Below, piece by piece: positions 9,461-21,465 of a stretch of 41,183 nt of DNA. Positions within the stretch are counted from its first letter, which is position 1. Every line of letters starts with the position of its first letter. Source of the DNA: Candolleomyces eurysporus. Taxonomy: Eukaryota > Basidiomycota > Agaricomycetes > Agaricales > Psathyrellaceae. The DNA is taken from contig JANBPK010001532.1 of the NCBI GenBank assembly GCA_027579435.1, positions 1-41,183 of the forward strand, given 5' to 3'. The notes below the pieces were generated by a model. That model ran no database searches. It saw only the letters and a list, made by a program, of their open reading frames with translations, and was not told the DNA's origin. The position numbers and the translations under genes were made by a program.

Positions 9461-11889
9461 ATGGCCACCATTGTATTTGTGAGTAAAGCGCAATGTCTGC
9501 ATATTCCAAGCGCTAATCTGCCTGCTATCTGCGCAGACCCCAACCGCTGCAGCGCCCGTACCGGTTAGCAGTGATGTGCGTCGCTATCTTCGGTTCCCTT
9601 GCCCTCGTTCTCACCCCTTGCCCAGAACTTCCAAAGAGCCGTCTTTAAGGCTGCTCCAAAGCGTTTCTCCATTGAATTCCTTCCTCCCACCAAAGTCGGT
9701 GCGTAACACTTTCCTTCCTCCAAAAACGTCATCATCGAGCCCGGCAACAGGCAGCACTTGGCACCATGGAATGCGCATCTGTTCCGTCTCAAGAGGCGAC
9801 CGCACGTCCCGCGACTCCATGGCCTCCTCCGACTCCGTAACACAATATGACATCTGGCGCCGATGGGAAGATTGCCTATGGCTGCAAGATACTCTTGAAC
9901 TCGAATACAAACGCTCAGCCAGAGAGCGGCGCATGCGTTTGGCTCAGGGAAAGGGTGTCAAGACCTTCAATGGCATGTACAAGCAGGACATGGCCTCTTC
10001 CTGGGAGTCGCTACCACCCGGTCCGGAACCAAATTCGGTGTCCACCGATGTTCATACATACCTTCCCTATCTCGTCAAGAAAAATTCATTCTTCCGCCCC
10101 AACCCTGCCACCATCGACAATCGCCAGAAAGACTTCCAAGCCCTTATTGAAGCCTTGATGTCCGACGATATGCCCGCCCTCGTTAAGGAGATTCGCGCGA
10201 GCCGGATCATTACCGACTTCTTTGGTTACTGGAGAAGGGACCTCGAATTCGAGGAAAAATGGCGCAAGAAGAATCCCCACCTCGCAACCGCTCCCCGTAG
10301 CTCAATTACAAGCAGTGTTTTCTCCACCTACTTCTCTTCTACCTCCTCTCAAGCCTCATTGGGCACTCACTCTCGGTCAAGCAAGCGTTCCTTGACGTCT
10401 ATGAGCAGTTGGCGCCCAGCCTCTGTTGCTGAAACTTTGGCATCTACGGTATCGACAGCGACCAACAAGACATTCAAGCCTTCATCAAGTTTGGAGAGTC
10501 CTGAAGCGATGCGCCAGGCAGAACGAGAAGCTAGGCGACATTCATCGTCTTCCGAGTCTTCAACTCAATCCGAGGAGGCCGTGTCCGATAGTTCGTGTAC
10601 TGCCAACTCCTCCGCTCCAAAAATCGCTGAAGAATCCCCAGTCAAGGCCAACTACAACCCAAACCGCGGCAGGGAGCCTCCTTCGCCTACTGAGCCTGAT
10701 TCAGAATTCTTCCACAAGTCTCCATCTCCACTTGACAATATGGCACAGGCCATTCATATTCACAGGCGGGTCAAGTCTCCAGCTGGAGATAGGCGGTCAA
10801 ATCGCAGCTGTCAAGTCTTCAGCTCCCCGCCCAAGGAACTTCACGACTCCAAATCACATGGTACGTGCCCCTGTTTATCCTCCTGTGTCGTTTACTCAAT
10901 TGTTTCTAGAAGAGCTTCCCATCATTCGGGAGTCCTGGCAGAGCAATACATCATCCGCGTCAGCATATCTCGACCGTCTCAACTTGTCCCTCCCACAATC
11001 CCCGAGTGATGAGCGACAGAGCGTTGCTACGCTTCGGACCATCGATTCTGCGGACGGTGTTCTTCCCTCATCGGCCAGGCATTCCCTGGATGACTGTGAG
11101 TTGCACATGCCCCGTGCATCTGTCCCGGTGTCTCTCTCAGATTTCGAGATCTTTTCGGAGTCGGATGGCAAGGTTTCGCTACTCAGTAAGCCGCGCTTTG
11201 CATTCTTTTCTCAGTATAGCCCGCTAATGTGCATTACAGACTCCTTCCCTCGGCCTTTGTCATTCCTGCCCGAAGAATCGGACAGTCGCCCAGAGACTCC
11301 TACTAGCGAGTTCAATATCCGGACACCACCTCGCAGGATACCTCAAGCTCTTCCCAATCTTGTCATTCCCAATCCCAATTCCAGCTACTTCTCTACTCCT
11401 TCACCTCTGCCACCGCCTTCCCCACTCACTCCATCGCCTATCTCCGAACAGCAACAAGTTCCACCTTCACCGACAATGTCCACGTATTCGAACACGTTCT
11501 CCATTTCAACGGTCGCCTCGGAGGCTCCCACCGTCATGGAAGTCAGCACTCCATTGAGCGCAATTCAGACTCCCTCTTCGGCGACCTCAATCTCTTCGCC
11601 TGTGAAACCTGGCAATATCACGCTCAAAGTCTCGCACAGCGGTTCGATAATTATGCTCAAGGTCGCGCGAGACATTGCCTACCCAGACCTGCGCCAACGG
11701 ATATTCAACAAGTTTGTTGGACAGGAAGGCGTGCCGCTTTCGCATTCTTTCGTCGTCATGCTCCATGAGCGGTCTTCCTCCGGTAGTGAAGACAGTGCGA
11801 AGGAGATTGATTCGGATTTCGAATGGAGGGAGATAAGCGATACGTTTGAAGGGTCCAAGTTGATGCTACGCATCGTGGATTCATCATAG
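9461..11889 (+). CDS. 721-aa Ser/Pro-rich protein with conserved N-terminal region and PB1-like C-terminus
   Basis: Six exons: 9461-9478, 9537-9575, 9626-9698, 9751-10860, 10910-11185, 11240-11889; sum 2166 bp. The start is the ATG of MATIVF, directly upstream of a GTGAGT donor. An earlier ATG at 9210 is possible but gives no clean splice into this frame. Residues ~75-260 are compact and charged (SVTQYDIWRRWEDCLWLQDT, ...ASRIITDFFGYWRRDLEFEEKW). The middle ~350 residues are Ser/Thr/Pro-rich and likely disordered. The last ~90 residues (GNITLKVSHSGSIIMLKVAR ... DFEWREISDTFEGSKLMLRIV) look like a PB1 or other ubiquitin-fold interaction domain: a basic first strand, then an acidic DSDFEW stretch. 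PB1 domains pair signalling scaffolds. Family name unknown; function not assigned. Confidence 0.72.
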
Positions 11890-12916
11890 TCTTCTATTCC
11901 TTTTTGTCTTTTCCTCTGACTACCATCGTGGACTCTTTTCATCTCATCTGCGCTAGGCCGATTTTGTATCGCGCCCATCCACACTCCTTGACTCACCATC
12001 TTCCTTCTCCTCGTGCCTCTTTCGTCCTCTTTTCCTTATTGTCTTTTTATTGGCGTGGAATCGTGGATGCCTGTCCTAAGTACTGCTCCACCCCGCCGCC
12101 TTCGTTCTCGGTTCTGAATGACTTTTCTCTTTTTTCGCCATTATGATACTTTTTGCGATTGGGTCTCTTCGAGAGTTAATTCGTAGATCTGCCTCCCCAT
12201 TTTTGGCGTGCCACTTGGAATGCACCCACCCTTCTCTTTGCCCCACCATTTACTAAACATCATATCTCTCTTCGACGGCTCCCTTCTCGCCTCACCTCAC
12301 TCACTCACTCACTCGGCCACCCACTCACCCACTCTCTTTTTATCCCATTGTGTTTCTATAGTTTCATTTCCATTTTCTCATTCATTCACGGCCTCACGAA
12401 CCCTGGAGTAGATAGGCTGTCTGCCAAACGTCACCGTCACACTCAGCATCTTACCCAATGACACTTGCCCTTTTTTTTCAACGGATATGTACGGTTACAC
12501 TGTATACAAACAACACCGAGAGCATGTAACGTTAACAATTGTATGTGTGTAACAATAACCTGCCCTTTTTTTATATTCCCTCTATATCAATTATCTCTCT
12601 TCTCCCGTTTTTTTTGTCCTTTAAAGTACTAGTCCGCATCCCATCCCTTTTTCTCTTCTCTACGTCTGTTTGCCTTTCCTGGTTCCCGGCCTTCTTTTTT
12701 CTCTTTCTCTTTTTCTCGACGTCCACTTCCCGTTCCCATATAATTATGGATATCAATTATTGACCGCGAATGGCAGGATTGTAAAAACAAAATCATACAT
12801 GTCTGCACAGTATGTACAATTATCCGCGTGCAACGAGTGTAGCGCCATAGCCAGCCAGTCAGATCTGTACCCCACCTCCACCAGCATGTCATGTAGTTGT
12901 ACTAGAAAGAGGAAAA
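11890..12916. other. Convergent intergenic region, 3'UTRs
   Basis: About 1 kb between two convergent genes. It is strongly pyrimidine-rich on the plus strand, with many CTTTTT/TCTCTT runs and an imperfect (CTCA)n/(CCCA)n microsatellite at about 12293-12331. No coding potential I trust and no RNA gene seen; it probably holds both 3'UTRs. Confidence 0.5.
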
Positions 12917-15083
12917 TTATACAAAAGGGGTTTCGCCTTTGGCTTCAACACGCTCGCGATACCGGAGTTGTATCAGTCCTGCCAAGGAAGCTGCGAGGGC
13001 ATCAGCACCTGACGGTGCGCGAGCGGACGGCGCCCCAGGCCTCAGCGGCGATCTCGTCCAATCGGGCAGGACGGCCTTTCGAGAGGGCGACGAGGTGACG
13101 TCCATCGCGGCGGCGTCCGAGGCTTCGTTCTCGTCTTCCCCTGTCCCGCCGGGTCCTTCGGTTTCGTCCCAGTTTTCGCGGATGACTTCTGAGCCGCCTG
13201 TTTTTAGTGCGCTGTACCATGATAAAGCGTAGAGCAAAAACACAAGATTAAATGTTAGTTGGGGTTTTAGGATGGATGAACGGGAATGGCGACGTACCCG
13301 GCTAACGACCCACCGACCCAGGCCAACATCGCAGGAGCAAAGGCAGGCGCCTTCCCTGCATTCGCTCTTGCCCTCTCAGACGGGGCTGCAGGCGGTGTGG
13401 GGTTATTGAGTATCGCAAAATACGGCGTCAGCGGTCTCAACGCCGCGTACTTGTCGTACTGAGGCGGAGGTGGCCGGTTGCTTTTGCTCGGAGAATTTTG
13501 GCGCGAAGGTGGGGGCGCCGGTGGTGGCGAAAGAGCTTTGAGGATTTCGCTGTGCAGGCGAGGAATGAAGCCAGGTAGCATGGCAGTACCCCCTGATACG
13601 AGGATGGAGGAGGTGAGGGTTTTGCGGAGGTCTATGGGGACCTGGAAAAATACGGATGAGAAATGTTTTTAGCGATGTGTACAAACGCTACCTTGAGCAA
13701 TGCGTCGAGGATGATCTCCGCCAAGCTGCTTTCGTCGACGTCTCCTTCGAACAGAACCTCTGCGGCGCGCTCTCGGATCCAACCTGGTATAATGAGCGTT
13801 CCGAGGCCTGTTCCTACTTGTTGAACTGGCTGCACTCTCATTTTGAGGTCCGTGGCGGTCGAGTGTTTCTTGTACATCGAGGCAAGTGCCTGAAGATAGC
13901 CCTCAGACTTGACAAGTCCATGTACGGAGGTCTCTGCCTGCGAGTTGGTGATGACGGAGAATTCAGACGCTGACCCAGCTTGAGAGGACGTTATACTCTC
14001 AGGTCCGGCATGAGATGAGCTAGATTCGGACTNGGGGGGCATCTGGCGGTATCATCTCGATATCTGAAGACGCGTCTCCCCCTGCCTGGTATTCTTCTTG
14101 GAATTTGGCTAATGAGTCGAGTGAGCTTCCGACAAAACAACATCGGGTCTTGATCTCTTCGACCGTTCCGTCAGTGAGGACCTCTAGAGGGACGCGGGTC
14201 GCTCTGTTGGCTGCTGGGACGTTGATTGCGGCGCTAAGAGTGGTGGGTGGAGGGAGGTAGGTGGCGAACATCAGAAGAAGGGCTCGGAGATGGGATGTTA
14301 GACGTTGCCCAGCTAGAGGGGTAGTTTTTATTCGAGGGTACAAGGGACGGCCCGCAAATATCTGTCCGTGTTAAGTGTGGAGAGTGAGTAGGAGAATGGA
14401 CGCGACGTACTGGAAGTGCAACAGATTCCAAATGTCCACAGTCAATCACCAGGCCTGTTATCCTGCCAACTGCCATCAGGGACAGCAAATGACTTGGAGC
14501 AAAGGATACGGATGGTACCTAAGGAAGGTCATTGGTCTCTTTTTCACTTCATGCAGCAACAAGCCGCACTTGGTTTTCAAACAGGATTCGCGCCATCATC
14601 TCTTTGATATAGATGGGTAGCAAGGGGCCTTCCACAATGATTACTTTGCGGGCTTTCGGGTCTGTCAGGAGAGAGCTTTGGCACGTTAGATGATATAAAA
14701 GATGAGACGAGGTCCACGCACTCGTGAAATACAGAACGAAGACATTGCTGAAGCCTGATTTCAAGGATCCTGTCGCCCTCTGCTCTGTCCTGGGGGTCAG
14801 ACGAGCGACTGAGCTTCCACAGGGCCTCTCCACTCTGTCCAGTTGTGTAGAACACGTCTCTCGGTTTCCCTTCGCCACTGAAGCCTACTTTCCAGATGCG
14901 GGAGCCGGGGTCAATGACGACGCGATCCTCCACGCCATAGAGGGAGTGGCGACGTGTGGTGGTGTAGGAGGGCGAGGCCTGGGTGATGTGCGCGGTGGTG
15001 ATGCGCTGTGTGGCGGGGGTGGTGGGATGGTGGGCAGCGGCGGAGGACTTGCCTCGCGGAGTAGTGGGGACGTTGGTGGTCAT
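12917..15083 (-). CDS. ARP10: Actin-related protein 10 (Arp10/Arp11), dynactin pointed-end subunit
   Basis: Component of the dynactin complex, whose pointed-end subunits help couple dynein to cargo. Six exons on the minus strand: 15083-14722, 14675-14570, 14518-14411, 14361-13692, 13641-13298, 13211-12917; sum 1884 bp without the N at 14033, giving 627 aa. Diagnostic segments: VVIDPGSRIWKVGFSGE (phosphate 1 loop of the actin fold), LTDPKARKVIIVEGPLLP, ITGLVIDCGHLESVALP (phosphate 2 loop), LTSSILVSGGTAMLPGF near the adenosine site and MLAWVGGSLAG near the C-terminus. As in other Arp10 proteins the ATP-site loops are degenerate compared with actin. Fungal-type low-complexity insertions follow EMIPPDAP and LKALSPPPAPPP. 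The N at 14033 breaks the frame and is best ignored. It shares a 296-bp divergent promoter with the gene at 15380. Confidence 0.85.
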
Positions 15084-15379
15084 GGTGAAAGCCTAAAGGA
15101 GGGCTAAAAATAGACATTGATGCGGCTTGGAGCTCCATCGCATATGTCTTTTTTCCACATATATAGACCTTCTTCTTCCCCTCAGGGAATTGCAATTCAG
15201 TCGCAGTGCGCCGGCCGCCCATTTCTTGTTCTCTTATAATCCCCGTCCCACACTATTTTCTATTCATTTCCAACGGTTCGTCTCTCTCTTTTCTCGCCCC
15301 GTCGTTTTCTAACCAACACCCCAGACATTGACTGTCCTTACCCTGCTGCAAGTCGGCTTCTCTAATCCACATCTGCGTC
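15084..15379. promoter_or_regulatory. Bidirectional promoter region between ARP10 and the 416-aa gene
   Basis: 296 bp between two divergent start codons. The right half is CT-rich (15240-15300), a common fungal promoter and 5'UTR feature, and contains a TATAAT at 15234. No specific operator recognised. Confidence 0.4.
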
Positions 15380-16630
15380 ATGGCTGCGTCCAACACTGTC
15401 CTCGCTGCACCCCCTCCGACTGCAAACATCCTCCCCCATTCACAGCGGTCCCGTCTCCTCAAGTCTTCCCGCAAGATCGAGGCCATGCTCGGGACCACTC
15501 CACTTGTTCTTCCAGTCGTCGATCATCCTCCCCAAATCAGCCCCTCTCATGCTACACCAAAGCTAGAGAGGTCAAAGTCCAAGGCAAGCAAAGGCCCCCA
15601 GCCTGTTCCCCAGCCCGTCCTTCTCAGGTCGCGTTCGGTTGCACTCCCATCCCTGATGTCGCCTACTAGTACCCACGTCAAGTCATCTTCAATGGATACA
15701 GCCGGCAATTCTAGTGGACCAGCTACTCCAATATCAGCTCTTTTCTCTCCGATAACCAAGGAGACAAATGACAATGACGCCAAGGAACGTGAGATGAGGA
15801 GGAAGAAATTGGCCAAGATTACGAGGACTCTCGGAGAAAACATTCCTCCTGAACTCGTCTTTGGCACAACTCATCAGCAGGAAAGCAAATTCTCGACACC
15901 CAAGTCTACAGGGAAGGGCCACCGTCCCCGGGCTGCCTCAACCTCATCTATCATCGTCATCGATACCTCACCGGATCATGAGGAGGGAGAGTTGACACCG
16001 ACAGCAACTACATCTCCCGAATTTGACAGTGTCCCCTTTCCATCTTCCCGATCTGCGCCTCAATCTGCTGCTCAAGAAATCCCTGCCGACACCCCAACCG
16101 CGTCCACCTTCTACCAGCACAATGCAAAAGCGCAATCTCACCATGCCTTGCCCGCATCCTCGACCATCCATCGCTCCCGCTCGCAGCGCACAATCGCCGG
16201 CTACTACCCAGTATACCATGCCGGCCCCTTTGTCTCTTCCTCTCCAGCGTTCGACACGCTCAGCGAGCCCTCGCCGCACCTTTCGACTCACAGTCTGAGT
16301 GCGAGTGCAGATGAATACGGGGGCAGCCCTCTACACAGAGCTGCCTCGGCGAGCGACACCGTACCCTCCCCTCGGAACGCCAAGTCGCTCGACGTCCAAC
16401 GGACGAGCACGTTCAACAATTTCCAGGACTTCGATGCCAACCAAGGACAGAGTCCCCCTGAGTACGTCTGGGGCACGCGGCGGCAAAAGGGTGTCCGTGG
16501 ACATGCCAGCGAAGGCGAGGAGGATCCGGACGAGTGTGGGCGCAAAAAGGAGAAGGAGTGGAGTGGCGAGTGGAATGTGAAGGATATGGACGATGTGGTG
16601 AAGAAGTTGCGGCAGTTGAAGGGGAGGTAA
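15380..16630 (+). CDS. 416-aa disordered Ser/Pro-rich protein, single exon
   Basis: Not recognised by name. A single uninterrupted exon from ATG 15380 to TAA 16628-16630, unusual in this intron-rich window. The N-terminus carries a basic LLKSSRKIEAMLGTTPLVLP motif. A charged helix at ~135-160 (MRRKKLAKITRTLGENIPPELVFG) looks like the most conserved part. The rest is low-complexity Ser/Thr/Pro. The C-terminus is again charged and helical (EWSGEWNVKDMDDVVKKLRQLKGR). There are many SP/TP sites, which would suit kinase regulation (inference). No membrane segment or signal peptide. Function unknown. Confidence 0.68.
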   Translation: MAASNTVLAAPPPTANILPHSQRSRLLKSSRKIEAMLGTTPLVLPVVDHPPQISPSHATPKLERSKSKASKGPQPVPQPVLLRSRSVALPSLMSPTSTHVKSSSMDTAGNSSGPATPISALFSPITKETNDNDAKEREMRRKKLAKITRTLGENIPPELVFGTTHQQESKFSTPKSTGKGHRPRAASTSSIIVIDTSPDHEEGELTPTATTSPEFDSVPFPSSRSAPQSAAQEIPADTPTASTFYQHNAKAQSHHALPASSTIHRSRSQRTIAGYYPVYHAGPFVSSSPAFDTLSEPSPHLSTHSLSASADEYGGSPLHRAASASDTVPSPRNAKSLDVQRTSTFNNFQDFDANQGQSPPEYVWGTRRQKGVRGHASEGEEDPDECGRKKEKEWSGEWNVKDMDDVVKKLRQLKGR

Positions 16631-17077
16631 CACCACCCGATCGAACATCCTGGATTGATGCTCGATTTGTTCATTCTCTGCTTTNTTTTTTTTTTTATTT
16701 GTATCGTTATTGCTTGCATGGACGCTGGATTCCATGCTTGGTCCTTGAGACCCCTCGATTGAGCTTGCGAGCTGGCCTGCGCTATATACTTACATTCGTT
16801 AATTATCTTATATACCCTTAATACACACACTCCTTCGTTATCTCATCCTACCACCATTGTTGTATATGCCGAAGCGAAATGGCATTGCGTCTCCAATCTT
16901 TGTATCTTTCATTCACTATTTTTTTACTCATCTCAATCCAGCTGCGGTCCAGAACGAAGTCTCAAAGAGCCCTGTCTATGTTGCCTCTATCCTGAATGAT
17001 ATAGATATGCAAGATGTGTACTGATACATTACTACTACACTACCTACAAGTTAGTAAAGTACAGCGGAACTCTACCT
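16631..17077. other. Convergent intergenic region
   Basis: About 450 bp between convergent stop codons, AT-rich, with a T-run containing an N at 16685. It appears to be 3'UTR of both neighbours; nothing else recognised. Confidence 0.5.
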
Positions 17078-18451
17078 CTACGACGACCTGGACCGAGCCT
17101 GGATCCGCGCAATGAGGATCATAATTCCAAGAGCCCAGTGTTCAAACTGCTCTTTGGACATGAAGAGAAGGGCTTGGGATATAACGGCCTTGGTAATCTG
17201 TGCTTGCATTCCCTACATATGCATCTGGGTCAGCTAGCTATAATGTGATGAACGAGGAAGAGGGGACGAACCCGGTACCAGCCAACGAAGCCTTCCTTTT
17301 TCAAGACTCGGGAAAGGATATCGAGAGCACCGACGTGATGGCTGTGGTCGGCGTGGTGAGGCGTGTGGGGTTTGGGCAGGGTGGTGTGTCTCTCTACTGC
17401 GTCCTCCGCGTCTGCGCTTCGGGCTTGGATTCTGACTTTAGCCATAATGTAAGGATAAGTTACCTGTGAAGAGCAATCAAGAGTTCGTCAGTCGGGATTG
17501 TTGTTTTCAGTCAAATGGAAGGGGTTTCTTACGATTGTCGCTAATGTTTTGCTGATAGCACCGATCAAGAACGACATATACGGTGAGAGCTTTGCAGAAC
17601 CGCCTTTCGCGAGGAGTACGATGCCCTTCACTCGCTCGAACACACCATAGGTGATGGCCGGGTTGACGGTGAGGACGAGGCCTGGTTTGAGCCCGAGCCA
17701 TAGACCAGTAACACCTTCTTCGTCGATGATTTCGCGCGCAACTCCGAGGAAGGAATCGTCGGTTTGGCTATCGACCACGGCCTCTGTCGGAATATCACTC
17801 CGAAGCTTCGCGGGTCGACCGACTTGTTGCCGAGTAGCGATGACGGAGACGGGGATGGTGAATATCTGCGCGAGGGCCCCGGCGACGGCGCCGAGCAGCA
17901 ACTCTGCTGCTGTCGAGAGTGTGGGGGCTTTGGACCCCGCAGGGAGTTTGCTCGCCAGACGCTTGATGTAGGATGATCTGACGAAGGAGTAGAAGAAGAA
18001 GTAGGCGTATTCTGGACGTGCGAGAGACGATAAGGCGAAAGAGAGACAAGGGTTAGGAGAAAGGGGACTGACGCTGCGAGAAGGTGTTCAGCATCGTTGC
18101 ACCGAATCCCCTGTATAGTCCAGCGACGCCTTCCTTTGCGTAAACCTTGAGGAGGACGGAGAGCATGCCGTTGTCCTTTGCCCCAGGCAAGGCCTGTATC
18201 CGGGTCTTTGCACTTCAAAGCAAAGCTAGTCAACATCGTGCTGAGAGACGACACGACACAGAGGAACATACACATCGAGGGGATACACGACCCTGGCAGG
18301 AGATAGTCGGAATGTAAGATTAAATTGGACGCCTGGAAAGGAAAAAAGGGTGGACTCACGCAGTGCTGAAGCAGCCTCCGAGCGCTCCAGCCAGTGCAGC
18401 GCCAAACGGCGTGAGCTGCTGCTGCTGAACNGGCTTTGACTGGGTGGGCAT
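17078..18451 (-). CDS. SLC25 family carrier, probably peroxisomal adenine nucleotide transporter (ANT1/PMP47-like)
   Basis: Six exons: 18451-18360, 18292-18272 (21 bp), 18212-18073, 18011-17533, 17463-17272, 17212-17078; sum 1059 bp, 352 aa. Three carrier repeats are visible, each with a Px[D/-]xx[K/R]-type signature: YPLDVAKTRIQA, then the degenerate IPVSVIATRQQV, then YPYIMAKVRIQA. Each is followed by a repeat-end helix motif (EGVAGLYRGFGATM, EGVTGLWLGLKPG, EGFVGWYRGMQAQ). The altered second signature with TRQQ, no presequence, and the N-terminus TPFGAALAGALGGCFST suggest the peroxisomal ATP/AMP exchanger, which feeds fatty-acid activation; a mitochondrial carrier is the alternative. Unlike most other Ns here, the N at 18431 must be counted as a base to keep the frame. 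Divergent from the methyltransferase gene. Confidence 0.8.
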
Positions 18452-18649
18452 TGGCGAAGACGTCTTTCCGGGAGAGCAGAGCACCCGATCCCAGGCTNGA
18501 GCNAGATATATAAAACCCCGGAGCGCGGGGAAGTGTTCCAGCCGGACCCCACACTGATCCTGCCGGGCCCACCGGCATCGCCCATGTGAAATCCCCCCGC
18601 CGCCGCTNTCACCGCTACCGTCGCGACTCNGTCTCTTTTCCTCTTCGTC
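18452..18649. promoter_or_regulatory. Bidirectional promoter region between carrier and methyltransferase
   Basis: 198 bp between divergent start codons, GC-rich (GGGCCCACCGG, CCGCCGCCGC), with four Ns (18498, 18503, 18608, 18630). A TATATA lies at ~18505-18511. No specific operator recognised. Confidence 0.4.
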
Positions 18650-19722
18650 ATGACTGCCAATCCTAATTTTCCAAGGGATCTCAACATAGCACCTTTGAAC
18701 TCGTCCAAGTATGGCTCCGTTCAGGATGACAATTTCGATGCGCAGGCCCAGCAGGACGCGATCCAGGAGTACGGCATCGCGGGGAGAGTCTGGTAAACGG
18801 TTCCGATGGATCCACTATCTCTCGTCCTCCTGAGATACAGAGCTTCCAGGGAGGCTGCGTATCCTATGATCCTATATATCAANCCCCCANGGATCCTGGT
18901 CTTTTGATCCACCGTCGCTTCTGAGCAACAACCCAGGCTCGAAGGAGAACTGGGATCGGCCTCCCTATTCCGTTTTGGAGCTGGGGTCTGGGACTGGCGT
19001 CGTGGCAGCGTGCCTTGCGGCGGTCCTCCGTGACGGGGATCTGTTGATTGCGACTGACCTTCCTGAAGTGTGTCCATGGCTCTCTTTGATGTGGAGGATG
19101 GTATTGACGGATGCGATCTTAGGTGTGCCCGTTGTTGGAAAAGAATCTATCAAAGCGAACAGATGCAAAGTCGCGTGTGTTTGTTAGGCCCCTTGCGTGG
19201 GGGACTGCGCAGCATGTGCAGGAGATACAGCAAGAGTTCAATCCTCTCGGATTGACACATATTATCTGTAGTGACCTCGTCCGTTTATCCTTCCCTTTAA
19301 TGAGGTCACTGTGACTAATCTATTTCTAGGTCTACTTCCCGGAACTCCTCGCGCCTCTTTTGCGAAGTCTTATCCATCTTACGTCTCGCGACAGTTGTGT
19401 TTCAACTGAGCCCACGATCATCATATCGTACATGATACGAAGCCTGCCAAAGGAAACACCCTTTTGGTCGGCCTTTGGATTGTGGTTTTCCTTCTTCCCT
19501 GCCATCTGCAACTCGGGCGATTGGGATCGAATAGGAAGTGGGTTTGAAGACCGCATTTTCATCTTTGTCGCAAAGAGGCGTCCGGAATCACAACAGTGGG
19601 TAGTCCCTGATTCCGACAGGGATTTGCTCCAAGGTGTTGGTGCCAATGGTACACCGAACTCGAAAAGCGACTCGACGTTTGAAAGTCTACTTTTTTTCTC
19701 GTTGGAAGAGGATTTTTCATAG
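18650..19722 (+). CDS. METTL21/EFM-type protein (lysine) methyltransferase, 302 aa
   Basis: Class I, S-adenosylmethionine-dependent methyltransferase of the METTL21/FAM86 group, which methylates lysines on chaperones and elongation factors; the substrate cannot be told here. Exons 18650-18792, 18850-19067, 19123-19278, 19330-19722. Motif I is VLELGSGTGVVA; an acidic ATDLPE follows at the end of strand 2; motif post-II is the characteristic SDLVYFPELLAPLL; the C-terminal strand is FEDRIFIFVAKRRP. The two Ns (18883, 18890) sit between helix and motif I; keeping one and dropping the other gives 909 bp in frame. The last exon is present in two dead copies downstream (21.7 and 24.5 kb). It converges on arrestin copy 1. 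Confidence 0.78.
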
Positions 19723-19855
19723 AAGCAAGCTACAGGGGGAAAATAGACGGAAAAAAGAAGAGCAATGACTAGTACGTGTTCCGGCTCATCTCCAACCCGA
19801 CATTTGGTGACGGACGCTTCTCCCCAGATGTATATACCCACCCGCATTTTCGTTG

Positions 19856-21465
19856 TTATCTAAGTCTATTCATAAATCTTTGGTTCTCGTTCTCCAGCAA
19901 TTCAGATGATTGCAGAGAGTTGACAGTCTCGCTCCTGTCATAGCCAGGTGGTGCGTCTGACTTCACGTTCATCCCGGGTGCTTGCCTCGCCATGATCGTG
20001 ACTCCCTCAGAGAGTAAAGGGTTCTGGGTGTCGGACGCATTGACCCATTCAGGTGCTGTGAGAGGGAGCAGCTCAAGGGTATACTTCAAATGCAAATCTC
20101 ACTTGTCAAGTCAGAATCTTAGGTTTGTAGAAGAGACTTACCTGAACGCTGCATCGAGGGAAGAGAAAGGTTGGCTTGGTTGTCCTTGGAACTTGGAGCT
20201 CACCGCGTAGCTCCCTTACATTGATTGCAGCCTGATTCGGGTCCGGATCTGTTTGAGGAGCCGACCACCAAAAGGCAAACCCTTCGCTGTCCAAGAAATA
20301 GCTGTCAGCCTTCCCAATGCTGTTGTCACCGGCAACCGTGGCCGTTGACCGAACTAACTCGAGGCCGATGGCGGTTGGCTTTGCCAATTTTTCGAGGGCC
20401 AGCGCGTCCTTGCTCCGAGTCGTCAAGCTGATGCGGAGGTGTATCGGATATCCGATTGCGTATACGGTCTAGCGAAATAGGTTGGATGCGTCATTTTAAG
20501 CTCTGGCTGGCGAGGACATACAGGGTTTGAGATCGCCAACTACCGGGTTCATTAATGTCAGTTTTTTTTTTATTTCTCCGTCGTTTCATGAACAACTAAC
20601 CGTTATCTCCACCTGTACAGCTTTACCGGACAAAGTCCCTTTGACCGTTAATGCTGGAAACACTTTCCAACCGAATGGGTCGACCTCTGGTCCGAGGAGC
20701 GGAATCTCCTCCGCGTAGGCGAGTTGCCTCAGCTCCGATAGAGGTTCTGAAACTGAGTTGATCTCGTATCCGAATGTCGTCAACAGCCTGAGCTTCCCTA
20801 TTTTAATGGTATGGGTCTAGTTCTCATTTGTATTACTCACGTTTTGTCTACCTTCAGGAACCCTCCCCGCTTGATATCCACGAGTAGTCGATAGTCGACG
20901 TAAACGCGACTGGTGCTTTCGCCGAAGTTTGGAGGTAGATTGTGCTTGCCTGTTCCAGCACCGCTCTTCACTTCGACTTGCCTGGGGAGGGTAAATGTAA
21001 ACGGCCATACATGTTTCCCGACCAACCTTGAGCCCTTCCCTTCGCGTGGCCAGAGTATCTGGGTTTCCTTGAGGAAGATTAACTCTTTTTGGCCGACTCC
21101 TGTTGTGCCGAGTACCTGTCCAGATAAATCGTCTACATTGGTAACGATTATGGTAGGAGCCGTAGGACGGAATACTCGCGTACAGACACAGTAATACTCT
21201 TCATGGTTTTGTCTTGGTTTATATTCGATTCGACTTCACCAGATATGATATCGCCTTCTCGGAAGATGGGTAGAGACTTGGGTTCCCTGGGTCGCGTATT
21301 GGTTCTGAGGATAAGCCATTTACGATTGGTGGAATCGTAGAGTGCAGACTCATGCTTTGTAGACAAGCAAGCCCTGGAAAGCTCGGCTCTTAATGTGCTT
21401 CGGTTGTCTTGATAATTGGGAACCTCTGGGCCATGCTCAGTGCGCGGGTGGTCTGGAGGGCTCAT
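19856..21465 (-). CDS. Arrestin-domain protein, tandem paralogue 1 (438 aa)
   Basis: Arrestin-like fold, N- and C-lobe; fungal members act as adaptors in receptor and transporter trafficking or ubiquitination, often via the Rsp5 ligase (family knowledge). Exons: 21465-21184, 21115-20841, 20787-20601, 20539-20522 (18 bp), 20468-20142, 20083-19856; sum 1317 bp. Arrestin hallmarks in order: IFREGDIISGEVE then KSITVSVLG (first strands), WPFTFTLPRQVEV, NLPPNFGE (the LPPSF-like loop), VYVDYRLLVDIKRGGF, then KVFPALTVKGTLSGKAV and YAIGYPIHLRISL in the C-lobe. A PPGYDR motif near the end resembles a PY-type site but lacks the exact PPxY form. Start chosen at MSPPDH, equivalent in all three copies. Frame fully open. 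Confidence 0.78.

Noticed and set aside
21184..21260. Alternative reading of arrestin exon 1 into EYYCVCTRVFRPT and then TNVDDLSG
   Set aside because: It looked like a continuous frame, but the splice TCT|GTACGC ... ACAG|GT is present in all three copies and gives the arrestin strand pattern KSITVSVLG without frame conflict.
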